DNA of 64,000 nucleotides, from contig CASEMX010000004.1 of NCBI GenBank assembly GCA_949289155.1, forward strand, positions 62,001 to 126,000. Direction: 5' to 3'. Both the position numbers and the translations under genes were made by a program. Below the pieces are notes generated by a model that saw nothing but the letters and a program-made list of their open reading frames with translations, searched no databases and was not told the DNA's origin. Source of the stretch: an uncultured Parabacteroides sp. (GTDB lineage Bacteria > Bacteroidota > Bacteroidia > Bacteroidales > Tannerellaceae). Every line of letters begins with the position of its first letter. The first letter of the stretch is position 1. Positions 62,509 through 64,000 of this stretch are shown one piece after another.

Positions 62509-63366
62509 ATGAACATGGAAAATGAATTACCCAAGATAGATTTGCCGGAAGATGTATTATCTGGCGTATTGAACGACTCGACCATACTGGATATGTATAT
62601 GAACTTCCCTTGTCGTATCAAGGCAGAGATATTTGTTCTTTGCAAGAAGGGGAGTATCGATGCCTCCATCAACTTGGTGGATTATCATGTAGAGGATAAT
62701 TCTTTTTTGATTGTATTACCGGGAAGTATCTTGCAGGTAAAAAAGATAGAAGGGGAGGTTGAAGTGTACTTCGCCGGTTTCTCTTCGGATTTCCTGAAGT
62801 CGGTTACACCGATGAAGTCGCTTCTTGACCTGAGTTATTCGGTTCGCCATAATCCGGTTGTCTCGATAAAGCCGGAAATCGCCGATTTAACAGAGGAATA
62901 TTTCCGTTTGGCAGCAAAAACGAAGGAATCTTTTCCGCTGAATGACCGGAATATTACCCGGCATCTCTATTATAGTCTGGTATATGCCTTGATTCCGTTA
63001 TATGGAAAGCATAAAGTGGACCTTGAAGTCCTATCGACGGCCGAGCGCATTACCCAAGAGTTCGGGCAATTGGTCCTTGACCATTATACAAAAGAGAAGA
63101 ACGTAGCGTTTTATGCCACGAAATTGAGCATTACGCCAGCTTATCTCAGCACAGTCGTGAAGCAGGTGACCGGAAAGACCTGCATAGAAATCATCTCGAA
63201 TATGATTATTATGGACGCAAAAGCGCAGTTGAAATCGACGAATCTCCCGGTATATCAGATTGCCGACGCGTTGAATTTCGACAATGTCTCTTTTTTTGGG
63301 AAGTTCTTCAAGCGTCATGTAGGAATTAGTCCGATAGAGTTCCGGAATAGTAGGGAAGAGGAATAA
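62509..63366 (+). CDS. AraC-family transcriptional regulator
   Basis: 285 residues. A cupin-like N-terminal sensory domain (about 20-135: FVLCKKGSIDASINLVDYHV ... FLIVLPGSILQVKKIEGEVEVYFAGFS) and a C-terminal double helix-turn-helix (about 185-280: VAFYATKLSITPAYLSTVVKQVTG and LPVYQIADALNFDNVSFFGKFFKRHVGISPIEFRN). A second start at Met3 is possible. It is the last gene of the DUF4254-GT9-barrel operon and may regulate it or a distant target; the ligand is unknown. Confidence 0.93.
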   Translation: MNMENELPKIDLPEDVLSGVLNDSTILDMYMNFPCRIKAEIFVLCKKGSIDASINLVDYHVEDNSFLIVLPGSILQVKKIEGEVEVYFAGFSSDFLKSVTPMKSLLDLSYSVRHNPVVSIKPEIADLTEEYFRLAAKTKESFPLNDRNITRHLYYSLVYALIPLYGKHKVDLEVLSTAERITQEFGQLVLDHYTKEKNVAFYATKLSITPAYLSTVVKQVTGKTCIEIISNMIIMDAKAQLKSTNLPVYQIADALNFDNVSFFGKFFKRHVGISPIEFRNSREEE

Positions 63367-63374
63367 CGTTGCTC

Positions 63375-64000
63375 TTATTTCCGTCCGAAGTCGGCAGGGA
63401 TTTCTCCCCATTCGGAGGTCTCCCATTTATAAATCGGATTTGCATAATCGTTTTCTTGCAGCCATTTCTCTGCACGTGAGATAAGGTCGAATATTGGTTC
63501 ATTTTCCGGCACACGTTCCAGTAACGTTTTGCATTTCTTCGCCTTTACCCAAGAAATAGCATTCCGACTATCCGAGTAAATCGGCAGTGCGCTTCCTTTC
63601 TTTTTCAGTAATGCCAACCCATGTACCAACGCAAGAAATTCGCCGACGTTATTTGTCCCTTTAGGAAGCGGACCTAAATGGAAAACCTCTTGTCCTGTTC
63701 CGGTATATACCCCGCGATATTCCATGTCCCCCGGATTCCCGCTACACGCCGCATCTACCGAAAGGCTGTCGTTGATGGGTTTTCCGATGGAAGGCGTCTG
63801 TTTTTGCATCATCCGTTCGAATGCGACTTTAGGAGAAGGGGAAGTTTTCAGGTAAGCTGTGTGTCCTCGTTCCAAAGCCTCTTCTGCAGCTTCGCGTGTT
63901 TCGAACGATTTGTATTTTGCATCGGGTTGTCCGTTTACCTGTTCTTTGCAATCTGTCCAGTTCTCGTAGATTCCCGGATGCAAACCTTTCCATACTACAT
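63375..64000 (-). CDS. Ribonuclease HI with viroplasmin-like N-terminus (5' end outside window)
   Basis: Cleaves RNA in RNA-DNA hybrids. The frame stays open to the right edge, where it encodes YVVWKGLHPGIY, the usual start of the caulimovirus viroplasmin-like hybrid-binding domain; only a few N-terminal residues are missing. The RNase H domain follows, with SVDAACSGNPGDMEYRGV (first catalytic Asp), NNVGEFLALVHGLALL (Glu) and IYSDSRNAISW (Asp). At about 208 visible residues the length is normal for the Bacteroidetes form. Its 3' end is 8 bp from the convergent AraC gene. Confidence 0.94.
   Translation of the reverse strand, partial: VVWKGLHPGIYENWTDCKEQVNGQPDAKYKSFETREAAEEALERGHTAYLKTSPSPKVAFERMMQKQTPSIGKPINDSLSVDAACSGNPGDMEYRGVYTGTGQEVFHLGPLPKGTNNVGEFLALVHGLALLKKKGSALPIYSDSRNAISWVKAKKCKTLLERVPENEPIFDLISRAEKWLQENDYANPIYKWETSEWGEIPADFGRK

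Overview
The window is a gene-dense chromosomal segment of a Bacteroidales bacterium, most likely a Parabacteroides or another Tannerellaceae relative (genus inferred, not proven). The signs are two SusC/SusD outer-membrane pairs, many lipoproteins with Bacteroidetes-type lipoboxes, a DUF4492-cydAB oxidase operon, DUF3127, DUF4254 and DUF2723 proteins, and repeated promoter elements of the Bacteroidetes form TAnnTTTG placed just upstream of start codons. No phage, insertion sequence, CRISPR array, rRNA or tRNA was seen. Two genes are cut by the window edges: mgtE at the left and an RNase HI gene at the right.

Layout. 1-5.8 kb: mgtE, aroB, a PAP2 phosphatase with a beta-barrel tail, an acyltransferase and a YitT protein. 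5.9-10.4 kb: leuS and a Tat-exported Gfo/Idh/MocA oxidoreductase. 10.5-16.8 kb: a repeat array, then a leftward susC-susD pair whose promoter lies inside a 25-bp perfect inverted repeat, the architecture of an invertible promoter. 16.9-19.2 kb: two paralogous membrane proteins and a DUF362 protein. 20-26 kb: a TPR lipoprotein, a DMT exporter, RNase Z, and an ECF sigma/membrane anti-sigma/DUF4097-like module. 26.3-31.5 kb: a zinc-type ABC binding protein and ATPase (no permease), a PLDc_N protein, an SDR epimerase, a GT90 glycosyltransferase and a phosphodiesterase lipoprotein. 31.8-39.5 kb: alaS, an M23 peptidase, a MerR regulator, DUF3127, a GH29 fucosidase and a sirtuin. 40-46 kb: NhaC, an SDF symporter and the cytochrome bd operon. 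46.2-53.3 kb: a DUF187 hydrolase, a DUF2723 protein, a polysaccharide deacetylase and queG. 53.4-59.9 kb: a second susC-susD pair and an S37-type peptidase. 60-64 kb: a DUF4254-GT9-barrel-AraC operon and RNase HI.

The most unusual structure is not a gene. At least seven intergenic arrays (19.3, 31.5, 36.0, 39.6, 42.7, 47.8 and 58.2 kb), each of different sequence, share one geometry: short palindromes whose centres are spaced about 21 bp apart, usually two palindromes alternating so that the repeat period is 41-42 bp (four turns of B-DNA). All lie just after a stop codon. Two further repeat regions (2.4 kb and 10.5-11.6 kb) look like relatives. A roughly 200-bp piece of the 10.5 kb array recurs in inverted orientation at 58.3 kb, so the two form a large inverted repeat about 48 kb apart.
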